A stretch of 15,099 nucleotides of DNA from Bacteroidales bacterium UBA2861 (GTDB lineage Bacteria > Bacteroidota > Bacteroidia > Bacteroidales > UBA932): assembly GCA_002350615.1 (NCBI GenBank), contig DEFD01000007.1:42245-57343 (forward strand), written 5' to 3'. Below are positions 14,580 to 15,099 of the stretch, one piece after another. A program made the translations under genes and the position numbers. Position 1 is the first letter of the stretch, and each line of letters opens with the position of its first letter. Under the pieces are notes generated by a model, which was not told where the DNA came from, searched no databases, and saw only the letters and a program-made list of their open reading frames with translations.

Positions 14580-15099
14580 ATGAATAGAATTGCAATCAAC
14601 GGTTTTGGCCGTATCGGCCGTCTGGCGTTCCGTCAGATGTTTGAGGCTGACGGTTACGAAGTAGTCGCCATCAATGACCTCACCAGTCCTAAAATGCTCG
14701 CCCATCTTCTCAAGTATGACACCGCCCAGGGCGGTTTCGCCGGCAAGTTCGGTGAAGGCAAGCACACGGTAGATTATAAGGACGCAGTCCTCGCAGAAGA
14801 CGGAAAGACCGTTGTCACTCCCGGTTCCATCATCGTTGACGGTAAGGAAATCACCATCTATGCAAAACCCAACGCGGCAGAACTCCCCTGGGGCGAGCTG
14901 AAGGTAGACGTTGTTCTCGAGTGCACAGGTTTCTACACCTCCAAGGCAAAGGCTTCCGCACACATCGAGGCCGGCGCAAAGAAGGTCGTCATCTCCGCTC
15001 CTGCAGGCAATGACCTCCCCACCATCGTCTACAACACCAACCACAAGACCCTCACCCCTGCCGATACAGTTATCAGCGCAGCTTCCTGCACCACCAACT
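14580..15099 (+). CDS. gapA: Glyceraldehyde-3-phosphate dehydrogenase, type I (3' end cut by window edge)
   Basis: The first 173 codons of the glycolytic enzyme (EC 1.2.1.12) that oxidises glyceraldehyde 3-phosphate to 1,3-bisphosphoglycerate with NAD+. The NAD-binding Rossmann fold begins at once with MNRIAINGFGRIGR. Asp36-region INDL favours NAD over NADP. KYDTAQGGF, VDVVLECTGFYTSKAKASAHIEAGAKKVVISAPA and the active-site SAASCTTN follow, with the catalytic cysteine at residue 170 (codon 15087-15089). The window ends one base after the Asn codon that follows. Roughly half of the usual 335 or so residues are present. It has its own promoter and diverges from surE. Confidence 0.95.
   Translation, partial: MNRIAINGFGRIGRLAFRQMFEADGYEVVAINDLTSPKMLAHLLKYDTAQGGFAGKFGEGKHTVDYKDAVLAEDGKTVVTPGSIIVDGKEITIYAKPNAAELPWGELKVDVVLECTGFYTSKAKASAHIEAGAKKVVISAPAGNDLPTIVYNTNHKTLTPADTVISAASCTTN

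Noticed and set aside
14559..15044. Minus-strand frame opposite gapA
   Set aside because: gapA on the plus strand is unmistakable (NGFGRIGR to SCTTN). The minus frame is a shadow.

Overview
The window looks like a chromosomal, mostly housekeeping stretch from a member of the Bacteroidota, probably the Bacteroidales; I cannot place the family. The grounds are lipoproteins with BIG2 and FISUMP/DUF1566-like domains, a TonB-dependent receptor, a surE-lpxB pair, a multi-repeat DUF349 protein next to yidC, general lack of Shine-Dalgarno sites, and repeated matches to the Bacteroidota promoter pattern TAnnTTTG, some with an upstream TTTG. No phage, plasmid, CRISPR or transposase genes are visible.

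Layout. (1) Positions 1-306, minus strand: most of the RNase P RNA gene (rnpB), whose 3' end lies beyond the left edge. (2) 394-2444, plus: a surface-type lipoprotein (FN3-like, BIG2 and FISUMP-like parts), then a lipoprotein glutaminyl cyclotransferase. (3) 2448-4805, minus: a TonB-dependent outer-membrane receptor whose whole leader is a TPP (thiamine) riboswitch, so it is probably a thiamine-family uptake receptor. (4) 4941-7124, plus: a second large BIG2 lipoprotein, divergent from the receptor with interleaved promoters. (5) 7125-7319: a 10-bp hairpin plus an orphan minus-strand promoter that together bracket a candidate small RNA. (6) trmD (minus, apparently leaderless) diverges from a DUF349 protein - yidC - yggS plus-strand unit. 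(7) After a bidirectional terminator, surE-lpxB run on the minus strand with a 4-nt overlap. (8) At the right edge, gapA starts on the plus strand and is cut by the window just after its catalytic cysteine.

The most unusual item is a 117-bp palindromic element (11624-11740, 24-bp perfect terminal inverted repeats) sitting exactly at the 5' end of yggS. Its length is a multiple of three, it has no stop in the yggS frame, and it appears to have replaced the normal ATG. The protein therefore either begins inside the element with a foreign 37-residue N-terminus, starts at a rare codon, or is poorly made. This recalls the palindromic elements found inside genes in Rickettsia, and I know of no described element of this sequence. 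Other items worth a look are the minimal TPP-riboswitch leader, the candidate sRNA and the leaderless trmD promoter.

Functionally the genes cover RNA processing (rnpB, trmD), envelope building (yidC, lpxB, the lipoproteins), vitamin uptake, PLP homeostasis and glycolysis. I see no single dedicated pathway joining them.
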